Below, piece after piece: positions 11,816-23,184 of a stretch of DNA of 64,000 nucleotides. The notes below the pieces were generated by a model. The model made no database searches. It was not told the DNA's origin and saw only the letters and a program-made list of their open reading frames with translations. A program made the translations under genes and the position numbers. Positions within the stretch are counted from its first letter, which is position 1. Each line of letters opens with the position of its first letter. The stretch comes from Sebastes aleutianus (taxonomy: Eukaryota; Chordata; Actinopteri; Perciformes; Sebastidae), in the NCBI GenBank assembly GCA_916700875.1, contig CAKAKS010000013.1, positions 14,628,596 through 14,692,595 of the forward strand, given 5' to 3'.

Positions 11816-13658
11816 AAATCTGCAGGTTATTACAGATTGACTAGACTTCAAAGGAAGCGGCTATGGACGTGGTCCCATTTATTTCAATCCACCTGTAAGA
11901 GTTTGGAGTCTGTCCCACCGTCTGCATCCGCCTGTTTCAAACTGAATACGAATGCTGCTTAAATTTTTTAATTATGTCCCTCTCTCGTCAAACGTGATAG
12001 CGCCATAGCCTGAGGTCTGGGCCTAATTCCAAACACTCAGAGTATGAAGCATCTAATCTATTTGAGTCCAAACCTCACTAGATATTCTTACGCAGTTTGA
12101 TGCTTTCGGATTTTGTGTCAGTCACCCGAGAGAAACTCTTCGACTTGAACTCCAAATCCAAAGTTGCAAACGTACAAACACTTAAACGCAGTTCTGCTTA
12201 CACCCACGAATTTGCCTTTGCATGACACACATTATCACAAGTGTTGCAAAATAACTGACCTGCCACTCACCCTGAACATAATGCGCTTGCAGTTTTCTCT
12301 GTGCCTCTCCTCCTGTTCATCACTTCTGTTTTTCTCATGCCTCCTTCATCTTCCTTTCTCTCTCTCTGTGTCTTTCCAGCTCAACATTTTCATCCCAACA
12401 TAAAAATAATGTTTCTCTCCTCGTGTTTCTCTCCCGCTACCTCATCTCCTTAATTCCATCTCGTCCCTCTTCTATCTGCAACCGTGCCATATTTTCCCTG
12501 GGTGTGCACCTGCGTGTGTTTACATAGCTGAGGCTAATCAACGAGAAAAAATTGCAATCCACCACAAACGCCGGTCGACACACAAACGCATCACTCCTGA
12601 GCCGTCAACATCTCCCGCCCAATCAGAAACCCCGCCGCATCAATTATATGGACCCTGATTGGCCGACACGACAGGATGCGGCATGATAAAAAGTTTTGTG
12701 TGTGTGTGCATGTGCAAGTTTGATGAGTCAGCAGGGCTCCTAGCTTTCTAAGGGGGAATCCTGAATTACCCAATCAGCACTCTGCATCCAGCACAGTGGG
12801 ATAATGTCACGCCAACCAGGCCTCTGAATCACAGTGATGGATGTATTGATTTATGCTTCACAAGCATACACATATACAAGCTTAACTCCATCTTCTGTCA
12901 TGCATTTCTTTCTTTTTCCGTTTCTTTTTATTGTCTGTGTTGCGCTTGATGTAGGCCAGGTTCGGGGTAAGAGGTGGCGTGAGATTTTTCAGTGATGACT
13001 TGGTTGAGGCCTGTTAGTATCAGGCATGTTTGATCACAGAGGCTACTCTCAGCAATAATGAATCACCAACTGCACTGTAACTCACCACAAAGAGCTGCTT
13101 TTCCCCTGATGTGAGACACTAATAAAGGCGAAACAACACACTGCGCCGCGATGAGCCTGCAGGGGAAACTGGCTTCCCTTGAGTTTGTTTATTACCGCAA
13201 CTCATATTCTAATGCTTAGCAGTGCCTGATGCAGGCTCCGTGCTTCTTCGCTTGTCAGACTATATGTGTTGCCGACGGAAGTACGAGCCGTTTTTTTTTT
13301 TCCTTCTGACAGTCATCACCCACGCCGCATTCTGCATCATGATTCACTTGAGCATCTACAACCCACTGCATCTGTCGAGCGTAGTTGTAATGCAGACAAA
13401 CACCTGTGAGTTTGCAGACTTACAGGAGCGTCGGTTTGGATGTTATAGTGCACAGCTGTCGGAGAGGTGTTGGCAACATGCATAGCGGGGGGTTCTTACA
13501 AACCAGCTTTGTAGGCTGCCGTGCGAATGTTCAGAAACTCGCTGTTGAATAATATCCCACAACAACACACCACATGTCCTCTTTGTTTTCATCTCCTCAA
13601 ATCCCTGAAATCAATCGATTGTAGAGGAATAATCTGGAGTAAACAGTAAACAGATAAC
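11816..13658. other. Intronic sequence, weakly structured
   Basis: A pyrimidine-rich patch lies at 12290-12480. Around 12600-12675 are CCAATCAG and CTGATTGGCC, an inverted pair of CCAAT-box-like motifs in GC-rich surroundings. A short GT patch lies at 12698-12714. No coding exon recognised. Confidence 0.35.
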
Positions 13659-14069
13659 TTAAAGGAACAATGTGTAACATTTCGGGGGATCTATTAGCAG
13701 AAATGGAATATAATATTCATAACGATGTTTTCATTAGTGTATAATCACCTGAAACTAAGAATTGTTGTGTTTTCTTTGGCTTAGAATGAGCCGTTTATAT
13801 CTACATGGAGCGGGTCCTCTTCACAGAGTCCGCCATGTTTCTACAGTAGCCCAGAAAGGACAAACCAAACACCAGCTCTATAGAGAGCCTTTCACGTTTT
13901 TACGTAACCTGAAGGCCACCGTAGTTCTCCGACACGCTTTTGAAACTGCGGTAACGTGTAAAACCGCAGTTACCGCAGTCTTGGAAAGGGAGGAGTGAGC
14001 GGAGTCAGTTGGTTGCAATCTGTAACCACTCCACTAGATGCCACCAAATCCTACACACTGTACCTTTAA
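13659..14069 (-). mobile_element. TTAA-flanked MITE, family P, copy 1
   Basis: TTAA at 13659-13662 and 14066-14069 bracket a 403-bp element. Its left end is AGGAACAATGTGTAACATTT and its right end is CAAATCCTACACACTGTACCT, an imperfect inverted pair. The interior matches 26725-27128 in reverse orientation. TTAA flanks suggest a piggyBac-type element, although TTAA could be part of the termini. Noncoding. Confidence 0.85.
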
Positions 14070-14759
14070 GACATCTTATCTGTCTTGGTGTGGTATAATA
14101 CTGATACAATTCGCCAAATATTTACTGGTTCCAACCTCTCTAATAGGAGGATTTGCAGCTTTTCTCAGTTTTCTATGATTAGAAACTAAATATATTTGGG
14201 TTTAAGACTGTTTGTGAATCCAAAATATTCATTTGAAGACACCGTATTGGTAATTTTTCACAAGTTTCGGACATTTTATTGACTTGGTATAACTGTATTG
14301 AGGAAAACAAATAATCAACAGATGAATTAATAATGAAGCTAATCAGTAGTTGCAGCCTTAGTGTGATAAATGCCACCCCAAGGATAAAAATAAAGCCATT
14401 CCATCCTACATTTTAGACTCACAGAGGTGAACAGGTTGTAGTTCTTGCTTGGATAGAACACATGGCTGTCGGTTTCCTGATGGCATTGAACACATCAAAG
14501 TTTGGTAAATGTGTGTAAATCCCACTCTATCTTCAAAGGTTTTTTTTATACAAAGCAGGATTAGCAAGTTAGCCAGGTAACTTTAAAAAGTACTTTTCTG
14601 TCTGCATAGCTGAATAATATTTCTAAACGTAATATTCTAAATTTCTATCTGTATTACCAAGAGAATGGAGTAATATTTTACACATCTGTGGGTGACTTTC
14701 TAATCCTGCAAGAGCTCATGGGTCCTTAAGTCAGTATTCTTCTAGGTATTCCTTAAACC
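14070..14759. other. Intronic sequence with one small repeat end
   Basis: About 14310-14365 (AATAATCAACAGATGAATTA, then AGTTGCAGCC) resembles the reverse of a common fish hAT-type repeat end, as at 3105. The rest is unremarkable AT-rich intron. Confidence 0.35.
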
Positions 14760-15660
14760 TGCAGATAACCTCCACCTCCACCTTCTTCTCCTCTTCTCAT
14801 CCCTCTTTTCCCACCTCTCCTGTCACTCTCTTGTGTGACTCTCCTCTAATCCCCCCCCCCACCAGTCGCCTCACACACACTCTTTCACATTTGGCTCTCC
14901 CCCATCCCCAAAACCAACCCTCCGTCTGTCTCCAGCGGTTGCCGTGGTTACAGTTTGTTCTGCTCATCAGGCGCCTGCTGTGCCTAAACAGACTGTCAAC
15001 AGTTTAATTACTCATCCTCTCATCCCTCTATCTTCCCTCACTTGTGTACTACGCTTTTGCTTGTTGCTTCCACCTCTTAGCCACCCCTCCTCTTTATCTC
15101 CCCTTTCATCATTTCCTCCCTTCCATCCTTCCACTTCTCCATCCTCTCCCGTCCCTCTTTCCTACTATGTTTGACTGCTAACAGTCTAATTACTCATCCT
15201 TTTAATGTTCAATCACATTACAGTTCTGTTCCATTCATTCATCCATCTCTCTATCCCTCGGCGTGCCGACGCTTTATTAGTGTAGTTTTCTTTTTCAAGC
15301 ATTGTTATGCCTCTATTCCCTTATCCCCACCCCCTCTTATCATCCACCTCTCAAGTGTCATTGCTCGGCGTTTCATTCTTCATTACTCTCTCCATCCTCT
15401 GAGTGTTCCTCCCTATCTTAAACAGTCAGTCGTGTAATTACTCCTCTTCATCACGCCATCGCTCCACACCTCTCTGTCCGTCATCTACCGTTCGCTTCCT
15501 TAGCCGTTGACAGCGGGCTGACGTCTCATCCTTAAATCCTCCCTTAACGGCGCAGCCTTTCCCCTCCTCTCCCTCCGCCATTTGTCATTCGTCCATCCTT
15601 TCATCCATCAAGTGCCACCCCTCCTGACATCGACCGCCTCTCCCCGTGTTTCGGGGGTTT
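14760..15660. repeat. Pyrimidine-rich tract with a recurring motif
   Basis: About 900 bp of C/T-rich sequence. The motif AACAGT(T/C)TAATTACTCATCCT occurs at 14998-15018 and 15180-15200, with a weaker relative (AACAGTCAGTCGTGTAATTA, then CTCCTC) at 15421. This suggests a degenerate tandem structure with spacing of about 180-240 bp. Confidence 0.6.
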
Positions 15661-15995
15661 CAGATCTACTCGAGGCGCTTCTCGCCTTGATTGAAAGCTG
15701 GTTGAATCAGAAAGGTGTGTGACATCCTACATCTATCACTCATCGTCGTCTTTGATGTCTTTTCATGTGTCTTTCTTTTCATGTAATTATCCTTTATCCC
15801 TGCAGCGATTGCACTTGGGATTCGGTCGGTCACTATTTTTCTGAACACTTTAATAAGTCTGTACCTCTCATCTCCTTCCTTTTGACTCTCTATTCAGTAA
15901 TTGACCCCTACCCCGGAAAGCTAATGTCCAATCATAGCTTAGCAACCGTAACTAGGCGAAGACAAGCTTTGGCTTTCTCTGCATGTCGAAGTTCA

Positions 15996-16500
15996 ACACA
16001 TTCTCCCTCCCAACTCGTCAAATACCGCCGCTTGGTCAGCGCAGCTCGGCATCGGAGACCGACCAACGAGGTACCCCTCTTGCGTTACTTTTGGACGTGT
16101 CAGGGACGGCGTGTCAATATATGCTCGTTACATTCATAGTGTCCTTTCAAAATAAACCGTTTTCACAGGAAGTTAGGTTTAGGCAACACAACCACTTAGT
16201 TAGGGTTAGGAAACGGTCGTGGTTGACGTTAACTTCACTGACTAATGACTCACATGACTCACGGGACTGACCATGCCAACATGACTAAAGACTGGCGTGA
16301 TAAAATAAGTCAACTTTTGGTTTCACACAGGACACAAACAGCGGTCTCCTGGTTTAAAGTCTTATGTTCTGTTTTACCCACCAACCACCCCTCACGCCCG
16401 CCCTGAACGGACTCTAACGCTATTAATACTAATGCATTTCCAATGCCGAGGGGCGCTGACCAAACGGCGGCATTTGACGAGTTGGGAGTGAGAACGGGTT
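15996..16500 (+). mobile_element. GTTTAGGCAAC-family element with inverted ends
   Basis: The left end CTCCCAACTCGTCAAATACC, followed by GCCGCTTGGTCAGCGC, is the reverse complement, with few mismatches, of the right end GCGCTGACCAAACGGCGGCA, then TTTGACGAGTTGGGAG at 16452-16490. This gives inverted repeats of about 50 bp. The core holds GGTTTAGGCAACACAACCAC and GCGGTCTCCTGG, shared with copies at 22.4, 31.2 and 48.7 kb. About 505 bp, noncoding. Confidence 0.8.
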
Positions 16501-16544
16501 GCGAAGCTGTTTACGTATGTCTCTAGTAAGAGCAGTACTTGGCT

Positions 16545-16660
16545 TATTTCAGGCATCTAATCAAAAACCCATTCACAAAAACCCATTGACTTCCAGGTGA
16601 GGGGAACCTAAAGTGCTAAAATGCTAACTCATTTCCAGATTTTAGGACTCATTCCTGCAG
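16545..16660 (+). repeat. Repeat family 2, copy 1
   Basis: Shares TATTTCAGGCATCTAATCAA, AAAACCCATTCA, TCATTTCC and TTTTAGGACTCATTCCTGCA with 61611-61722. Family not identified. Confidence 0.7.
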
Positions 16661-17630
16661 AAATCCCCATGAAGATGGGCATAGTTTCTGTTTAAAAAAG
16701 AGAACCTGCCAAACATATGAACAAAAGATACCAAAATGTCATCCTCTTGTCCAAGTATGTAAGCTCAGCTAAGTCATTTAGCCAGATATTGTGTGTGTGT
16801 GTGTGTAGTCATTAAGTGTATCTTTGCAGGATATTCTTTTTACAACAAAGCTGGAAACATTACAAAGTCAGCTGGAGACTGTGTTTTTCAACCAACTCAG
16901 GGAGTTAACGTTGGCTTAATTAGTTTGCTAGTTACACTTGATCAAATCTGCCAGTGACAGTTGTCATTTCGGTGCAAAATTGGCAGTCGCTGGCTGGAAA
17001 CTAGAAGCCTGCTTTTGTCTACTTCTGTCTGAAATCAGGGACCCATTATCTCAAAAATTTAAATTGTAGAATGGCTCACTGTTAAACTGTGTCATGCAAG
17101 AACAGAAAGCTTGACAGGCGTAGCAACAGTAACTAAGCAGGAGTGGAGTTTAGCGAACGGTCAATTCATTGATCTGCAATTTTTTTTTTTTTTACTCCCT
17201 TTCAATAAGTAGCCCAATGCCTGCCATTTCTTTTCTCCTTCCAGTCCTTCATTCACTTGCCAGTCTGCTCGTGTTGGCAAGGCTCCTACTTTGAACAGTG
17301 AGCATCCCATCTGTTCCTGCATCTCCCTTACTGTAGCCACCCAATGACAGACACCCGCGCTAACAACAAGATCATTTATTTAGAGAACGCTCTTTTATTC
17401 TGCCTTTTATTCCACTGTTTGAACCTTGTGACACTTTACCTGCTCTGTATTCTATCACTAGCACGAGAGCAAGTCCAATTATAGAATTAGGATTTGGTTA
17501 ATGGATATCAAAAGGCCTCTTTGTTAAAAATATTCAAGCCATCATTCTTTGCAGAAATAGAGCTGCCCCTGTTCAAAGCAGGAGTCAAAACCGCTGTAAA
17601 CGATCAACAGAGCACGTAACGAGCCCTGTC
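16661..17630. other. Intronic sequence without recognised feature
   Basis: A short GT run lies at 16791-16806 and a T-run near 17181-17193. No exon, RNA or repeat copy recognised. Confidence 0.4.
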
Positions 17631-17960
17631 TCGGTTATTCAAAACGCTTATTGTTCATAAAAATAGTTCCGCATGTTGTGTATTGTCTTTTAAGACGAAT
17701 CTCTTCTGTTTGCCGGGTAATTAATGTTCCTCTAAGGTGGAATTTCACTTTTCCCCAAAGTTGGGCTTCATAATTGGCACGTCTATTACATGGAAAAGCC
17801 CCCTGGTACACCATATTCCCCTTGTAGTTATACCTCTAAATAGCTCATTACTGGTGCTGGGGATCTTTCCCAGACTTTTTGGGGTCATGTAAGACTAATT
17901 GTAGCCAATGGTGTAACAGTACAAGGCTACATAATGATGGCCATCTGTCATTTCTAATTA
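17631..17960. other. Possible conserved noncoding element
   Basis: Complex, non-repetitive sequence with several homeodomain-like AT motifs (GGTAATTAATG, CTAATTATTTC) and a CCAAT-like GCCAATGG. No open frame. The call rests only on texture; a cross-species alignment would be needed. Confidence 0.15.
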
Positions 17961-18530
17961 TTTCTTCCGTCTTTCTATTTTTATCGCCGTTAATTTATCA
18001 TTATAGCCTCTTTTCTAACCTTCTTTATCATCGTGTCACTCATCATTCTTGGAGTCTTATCTCACTTATCGTTTAATCAATCAATCCTTCAGTCTTTTAT
18101 TTTCCTCTCAATGTCATTTCTTTCTCCTCGAGCACTTTATGTCTCAATCTTTTTCTGTTATGTCTTCCTCTGCTCCTCTTTATCCCTCCATTTCTCTAAA
18201 TCCTGTCTCCTTGTTATTCCTCCCTCTGCTCTTATATCTCCTTCTCTTCTGCCATGAGCCCCTTCAGAATTTCACTCCTTCTCTCCTAATCTATTTGACT
18301 TTTTCCCCGTTTCTTCCATTCATCTGTCTCTTGTCACTTGAAGAAGTCAATCACTTCACCTCTTCTTAGTTTCAATCCTTTCATCTGACCTCTCTGAGCC
18401 CCCCTCGGTGCCCATCACTGTGTCGTGTGTCACCCCACCCTTCCCATCTCTTCCCCTCCTCCCTCTCGCACTCCCCCGTCTCCGTTTCGTCGCCCTCTTA
18501 TCCTCCCATATATCCACTCAGTCAGTCTGA
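17945..18530. repeat. Pyrimidine-rich tract on + strand
   Basis: C/T-dominated sequence (CTTTCTCC, TTCCTCTCAATG, CCCTCTCGCACTCCCC and similar) without fixed period. Overlapping Ser/Leu/Phe-rich open frames here are compositional. Confidence 0.65.
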
Positions 18531-19006
18531 TCTCCTGTGTCAGTGTGCCAAATCTGCGTGCGTGCGCTCACACGCAGCTTATGTAAAAAGCCTCAAACGA
18601 AGGGGAGAAGTGTTGTGCGCCGCCAATGCCGCCCCACAAACACTCTCAGCCCTGCATCCACACGCTCTCGCCGCACATAGACACGCGCACGACACGCCAG
18701 GTGAGATTACATAAAGGCGAGGTGATGAAAGCCGAGCTAAAACGCACCTAGCGAGTAATCTGATACAGGACAGCTGGCTGACACTCACACACAGAAACAC
18801 ACAGAGAAGAGATTCTCAGTAGGGTAGGGGGATGTAGAGCAAAAAAAAGAAAACATGGGGACTCTGAGGTGTAGAAGGATTAGAGTAGAAGGATAAGAAA
18901 AGAAAACTGTGCCATGTGGGAGTTCTGTGTGTACTCTGAAACTTGATGTTTGTGTTGTATGAATGCTCATCTGTTCATTATTTATAGACCCGTGTGTGCG
19001 TGTGTA

Positions 19007-19008
<2 letters not shown>

Positions 19009-19063
<55 letters not shown>

Positions 19064-19064
19064 A
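19009..19064. repeat. (GT)n-(GA)n microsatellite
   Basis: A GT run to about 19050 passes directly into a short GA run ending near 19064. Confidence 0.93.
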
Positions 19065-19189
19065 CACAGAGTTCCCAGTCCAGTGGGTGCTGGTGTTCAC
19101 TGCATTGATGTGCTCAATGATTCAGCACAAGAGGGCTAACCATGCAAACGTGGATTCACCTTTACCGGGCCAATGTGTGTCTCTGTGTG

Positions 19190-19191
<2 letters not shown>

Positions 19192-19231
<40 letters not shown>
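19192..19231. repeat. (GT)n microsatellite
   Basis: A 40-bp GT run followed by TAGAGTGTGTG. A G-rich patch (GTTGGAGTTGGAG units, then GGTGGTGGTTGGGGGG) follows at 19384-19440. Confidence 0.93.
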
Positions 19232-19234
<3 letters not shown>

Positions 19235-19794
19235 GAGTGTGTGTTTGAAACTGCATGTTACCTTTTCCGTCTGTGCGGCTCTATAATCCGAATCAGCTCC
19301 ACATGTTATCCAGGTTTATATGTGCGTGTGGTGTGTGTGTGTTTAGCACAGCCCCAGGTGTTTCTCCTTGTGTTGGGCCAGCGGGAGTTGGAGTTGGAGT
19401 TGGAGGTGGTGGTGGTTGGGGGGTGGAGGGGGAAGGGGTTGTGTGTTTGTGCTGAAACCTGTCCTACTCCCCCCTTCAGACGCACGCGCCCCCCGCACAC
19501 ATCAAAAGGAGGCTGTAGGATGTAGGTCAGTGTCAGAAAAAACAGAAGAGTTTTGCGGAAATTCCAATCCCACGATATCCTCTTAGGCTTCTATAGATGG
19601 AAGAAAACCTGGAAAATCCCGAATTACTCGCTCAATCCTGGCGCGGTATTCCGAAATAGAGACTTCAGTTTGAGAAAAAAAATCCACTTGGTTCGAAATC
19701 CTATTTATGGCGTCATGATATGATTTCCTCATGGCTGTATTTAACTTCACTTGGAGCAGTTGAGTCGGCAGAGAATAGGAATCCTGGAGTCGGC

Positions 19795-20460
19795 GGCTCC
19801 ACTCCTCATCCCCTTCCCCCTTCTCTCGCTCCCTCTTTCCTTTTTTTTTTTTAATTCCTCCACCCTCACTCTTCTTATTTGTTCATCTGCCTCTCTCTCC
19901 TATTATTGCTTCACACATTCAGTTTTCTTGCCCCCCCTTCCTCTTCCTCTCATCCCTCACTTCCCCCCCGGAGTGATTTCCAGGGTGTGTCACTGGGGCT
20001 CTCCACGCTGGGCACGGTGCGATCGGCGTCTGTTCTCCCACATTGAATTACTGGTTCATTGATGACCTTGGAGGGAGGTTTTTTTGGAGAGATGGAGGGA
20101 TGGCTAGAAACCTGCAAAAGAAGGAGAAACACGGAGTGTGAAGAGGATGAGCTGTGTGCACTCTACATGTGTTCCATTAATGCCTTCTTTACCCTCTGTG
20201 TGTGCGCTCGCATAAATCGCACAAATATTGGAGTCCATTATCACTTTTATGCCTCATCCTTCTTTTTCTCCTCCTCCCATCTGACCTTCTCTTCTCTCCC
20301 CCCCCCCTCCCCATCCATCCCTCTTTCCACGACTCCCACTGTCGATCATGGCTTCTTTAAATCCCCCCCACCTCCCCACCTTGCCACCCCTAATTTTTTT
20401 TTCTCTCCTCTCCGTCTCCCCCCCCCGCCTCACCTGTCTGTCACAGAGAATCAATAGTTC
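19795..20460. repeat. Pyrimidine-rich tract with poly-C runs
   Basis: C/T-rich sequence with T-run near 19840-19851 and C-runs near 19930, 19965, 20300 and 20420. The interval 19980-20230 within it is less biased. It gives rise to a spurious frame of more than 200 codons continuing through CA repeats to 21079. Confidence 0.6.
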
Positions 20461-20514
20461 TGAGACCCTCTTAACGCCTCTCAGCAGGCTGCATTGTCTT
20501 GTTCTTTCTCACTC

Positions 20515-20690
20515 ACGCACACACACACACACATGCACACAAACACACATCCATGCAGCTCATTCGCACATGCTTGAACACACACCACCGCCGCTACCAC
20601 CACCACCACGCACACATCCACTAAGTAGTCATGCAGTGATACTCTCCTGCAAGCGCGCACAGCCTCTGCATCCCTCTCTCTCCTCCACTC

Positions 20691-20742
<52 letters not shown>

Positions 20743-20808
20743 ACAGTCTAATGAAACAACTGGGCTATTGATCAGCGCCATGAATGTCAGACAGTTCAGA
20801 AGTCTACC

Positions 20809-20862
<54 letters not shown>
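20515..20862. repeat. Cluster of CA microsatellites
   Basis: CA-rich pieces at 20518-20550, 20690-20746 (interrupted by CAAA) and a clean (CA) run at 20812-20862. A CCACCG/CCACCA patch lies at 20585-20609. Confidence 0.92.
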
Positions 20863-20865
<3 letters not shown>

Positions 20866-21003
20866 CCTGTCAATCAAACTCCAAAAGCCGACACCTTTAA
20901 GAAGACAATCTCATTATCTTGCTCTAAAGCCGTGCACTCACTCTGTGTTTCTCTGTGTGAGTGTGTGTATATGTACATTAGTGCAGCAGCAGCTACATAT
21001 ATG

Positions 21004-21006
<3 letters not shown>

Positions 21007-21049
<43 letters not shown>
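21007..21049. repeat. (TC)21 microsatellite
   Basis: A clean TC run of about 43 bp in a T/C-rich context. Confidence 0.95.
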
Positions 21050-21053
<4 letters not shown>

Positions 21054-21373
21054 GCCCGATTTTTTCTTCTTCTTCTTGAATTCAATTGAAAATCCTTGAT
21101 TAAATTTTTTTCTCTTTTCCTCCTCCTGTTTATCTGCTCCTCTGGTGTTCACTTTGCTACTTCAAAAGCACAATGCAGGCACTTGGTGTCCTTTTATCCA
21201 TTTCTCTGCTTCTTTCATCCTTATCTAGCATTCCCCCTTTTGTTGCCCTCCGCCAGATGAAAAGGTGGAATTACTAACCTTGTTTTCCGGATCATACCAC
21301 CGCGACTCCTGGAACCGTCACATCGCCCTGTCTCCGCGGCTCTCTCTCTATCTCAGCTCCCGTGGAAAAACAC

Positions 21374-21377
<4 letters not shown>

Positions 21378-21408
<31 letters not shown>

Positions 21409-21430
21409 CTATCTCTATCTCACACTGTCT

Positions 21431-21467
<37 letters not shown>
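21378..21467. repeat. Two (TC)n runs
   Basis: TC runs at about 21378-21403 and 21434-21467, separated by CTCTCTATCTCTATCTCACA-type text. They belong to a larger pyrimidine-rich stretch at 21240-21540. Confidence 0.92.
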
Positions 21468-21469
<2 letters not shown>

Positions 21470-21919
21470 CCGCTGGCCGTCCCCTCGCTCGGTCTCGACA
21501 GCTGCAGCGCTCTGTCTGCCTCCTCTGTCGCTCTTCCGTCAGGCTGTAGGCTGATTGAATTTTAAGTCATGTTAATCCCACAGAACAGGTACTGAATGAA
21601 GGAGGGGATGCTGCAAAAAAAAAAGAAAAGAGAGAGAGAGAGAGAGAATAACAGAATGCAGGGAGTAAGCTGCCTTGTATTTTTAGAAATCTCCTCTCTC
21701 CTTCAGGGAGGTTTTCTTCAGTTGTCTTTCCCCCCCTTCACTTGTCCTGCCTCCACCCAGTCACTTCACTTCACTTCATTTATCCATCCTATCCTTCGCT
21801 TTTTTCCTTGATTCTTTTGGCTTTCTTTGTCCTTATCTGGTGGAGAAGAGTGTGTGATTCCCGATGAAGAAGCAGAAAAGAGGACTCTGATGTGGCTCCG
21901 GCAGCGGCAAGCAACGGAC

Positions 21920-21920
21920 T

Positions 21921-21953
<33 letters not shown>

Positions 21954-22165
21954 TGCACAATAGAGAGAGAGGCATGAAAATGAGGGGCAGGAGAGAGAGA
22001 GGAGGGGGGGTGAGGAGGAAGAAGGAAAGAGGAGAAGAAAGATGGAATCCTGTAGGAGGAAGAGGGAAGATGAGGAGGGATGAGGAATTGAAGGGAAGAG
22101 AGGAGGGAGGATGAGAAAAGAGAAGAGAATGAAACGGGGGGAGAGGGAAGAGGAGTAACGATTAT
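21920..22165. repeat. Purine-rich tract on + strand
   Basis: GA-dominated sequence with GAGAGAGAGA runs at about 21920-21951 and later GGAGGAAGAGG blocks. A 141-codon Ser/Leu-rich minus-strand frame here is compositional. Confidence 0.75.
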
Positions 22166-22169
22166 GGAG

Positions 22170-22915
22170 GGAAGTGATGGAAAGTAATTGAGTAAATTTA
22201 CTCCAGTACTCCACTTAAGTACAGTTTTGAGGTGCTTTACTTGAGCATTTCCATTTTACACAAAGGTGGTATGGTGGTAAAGGTGTATAAATAGCATGAC
22301 ATTCCGCCTGGCATGAGGACGCTTTTTAGCCTTTTCATGTGTCATCTGTACGCACCACAACAAAACGACGGTGACGTCCGCTGAAAGGTTAAGGCAACAA
22401 AATCACTTAGTCGGGTTCTGCAAAAACATCATGGTTGGGCTTAAAATAAATACGTAAAGTAAGTACAATACATACGGAAACAATGTAACATAAGTTCAGA
22501 AAACACGTCACAAACGTCACTAACATAAATCACAAAACAAAACACCGGTCTCCTGGTTAAAAGTCCTGTGTTTGTTGGACCCATCCCCTCCCGCCCGCCA
22601 TAAGCGGCCTTTCTCACATTTTATTCTACGTCACTAGCTCTGAGCGAAGCATATTTAGAAATATTTACAAATGACACGCCAAAAGCAAGAACGGCGTTCT
22701 TATTGCACGCTAAATGCCTTGCGAATTATTAATCATCAATACGCTTTTTCATGCGACCGGGCTGCAAATACAAAATATTGTACTTTTTATCCACTACATT
22801 TATTTGACACCTGGAGTTATTAGTTACTTGTCAGAGTAAGATTATATGTACAAAACATATAATCAACTTATTAAATATTGACACATTGTTTTAGATTGAC
22901 TATCCAGCAGTATAT
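22170..22915 (+). mobile_element. Repeat interrupted by a GTTTAGGCAAC-family insertion
   Basis: The left part, 22170-22260 (GTACTCCACTTAAGTACAGT, then TTTGAGGTGCTTTACTTGAG), and the right part, about 22775-22890 (ATATTGTACTTTTTATCCAC, then TACATTTATTTGACA), are the two halves of a repeat I know as common in fish. The foreign segment between them is the next entry. Noncoding. Confidence 0.65.
22261..22775 (+). mobile_element. GTTTAGGCAAC-family element inserted in another repeat
   Basis: Carries AGGCAACAAAATCACTTAGT, TACGGAAACAATGTAACATA, ACCGGTCTCCTGGTTAAAAG, then GTCCTGTGTTTGTTGGACCC and CCCGCCCGCCATAAGC, all shared with the array at 48704-49400. Its ends contain GACGCTTTTT and ATACGCTTTTTCATGCGACC. 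About 515 bp, noncoding. Confidence 0.75.
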
Positions 22916-23184
22916 AAAGCAGTTAAAGTAGCTCCACCTTGAAATGTGAAATGTTAAAATGCAGCTTATATTGCAAGTTAAAGGATAGGGCTGGTAATAT
23001 TCTGTTTCTTATTTTCAACAAATCCCATAAAAACACATAAATCAACAATGACCTTGGGGTTGAGTGCCAAAAACAAGGTAGGGAAGTTGCAAAGCATTGA
23101 GAAGCTGACAGAAAGCACGGTTGGTTTTGGTCTTTTCGTGGAATTTTGATGAGAAAAATATTGAATAAATGATTCAATAATAAA

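Noticed and set aside
12600..12680. Inverted CCAAT boxes suggesting a promoter
   Set aside because: Two short motifs without a CpG-rich context, initiator or downstream exon; too weak to list as a promoter.
20348..21079. Longest + strand open frame, 243 codons
   Set aside because: Runs through poly-C, CA and CT repeats, with Thr-His, Ser-Leu and Pro runs. No domain, codon bias or splice context.
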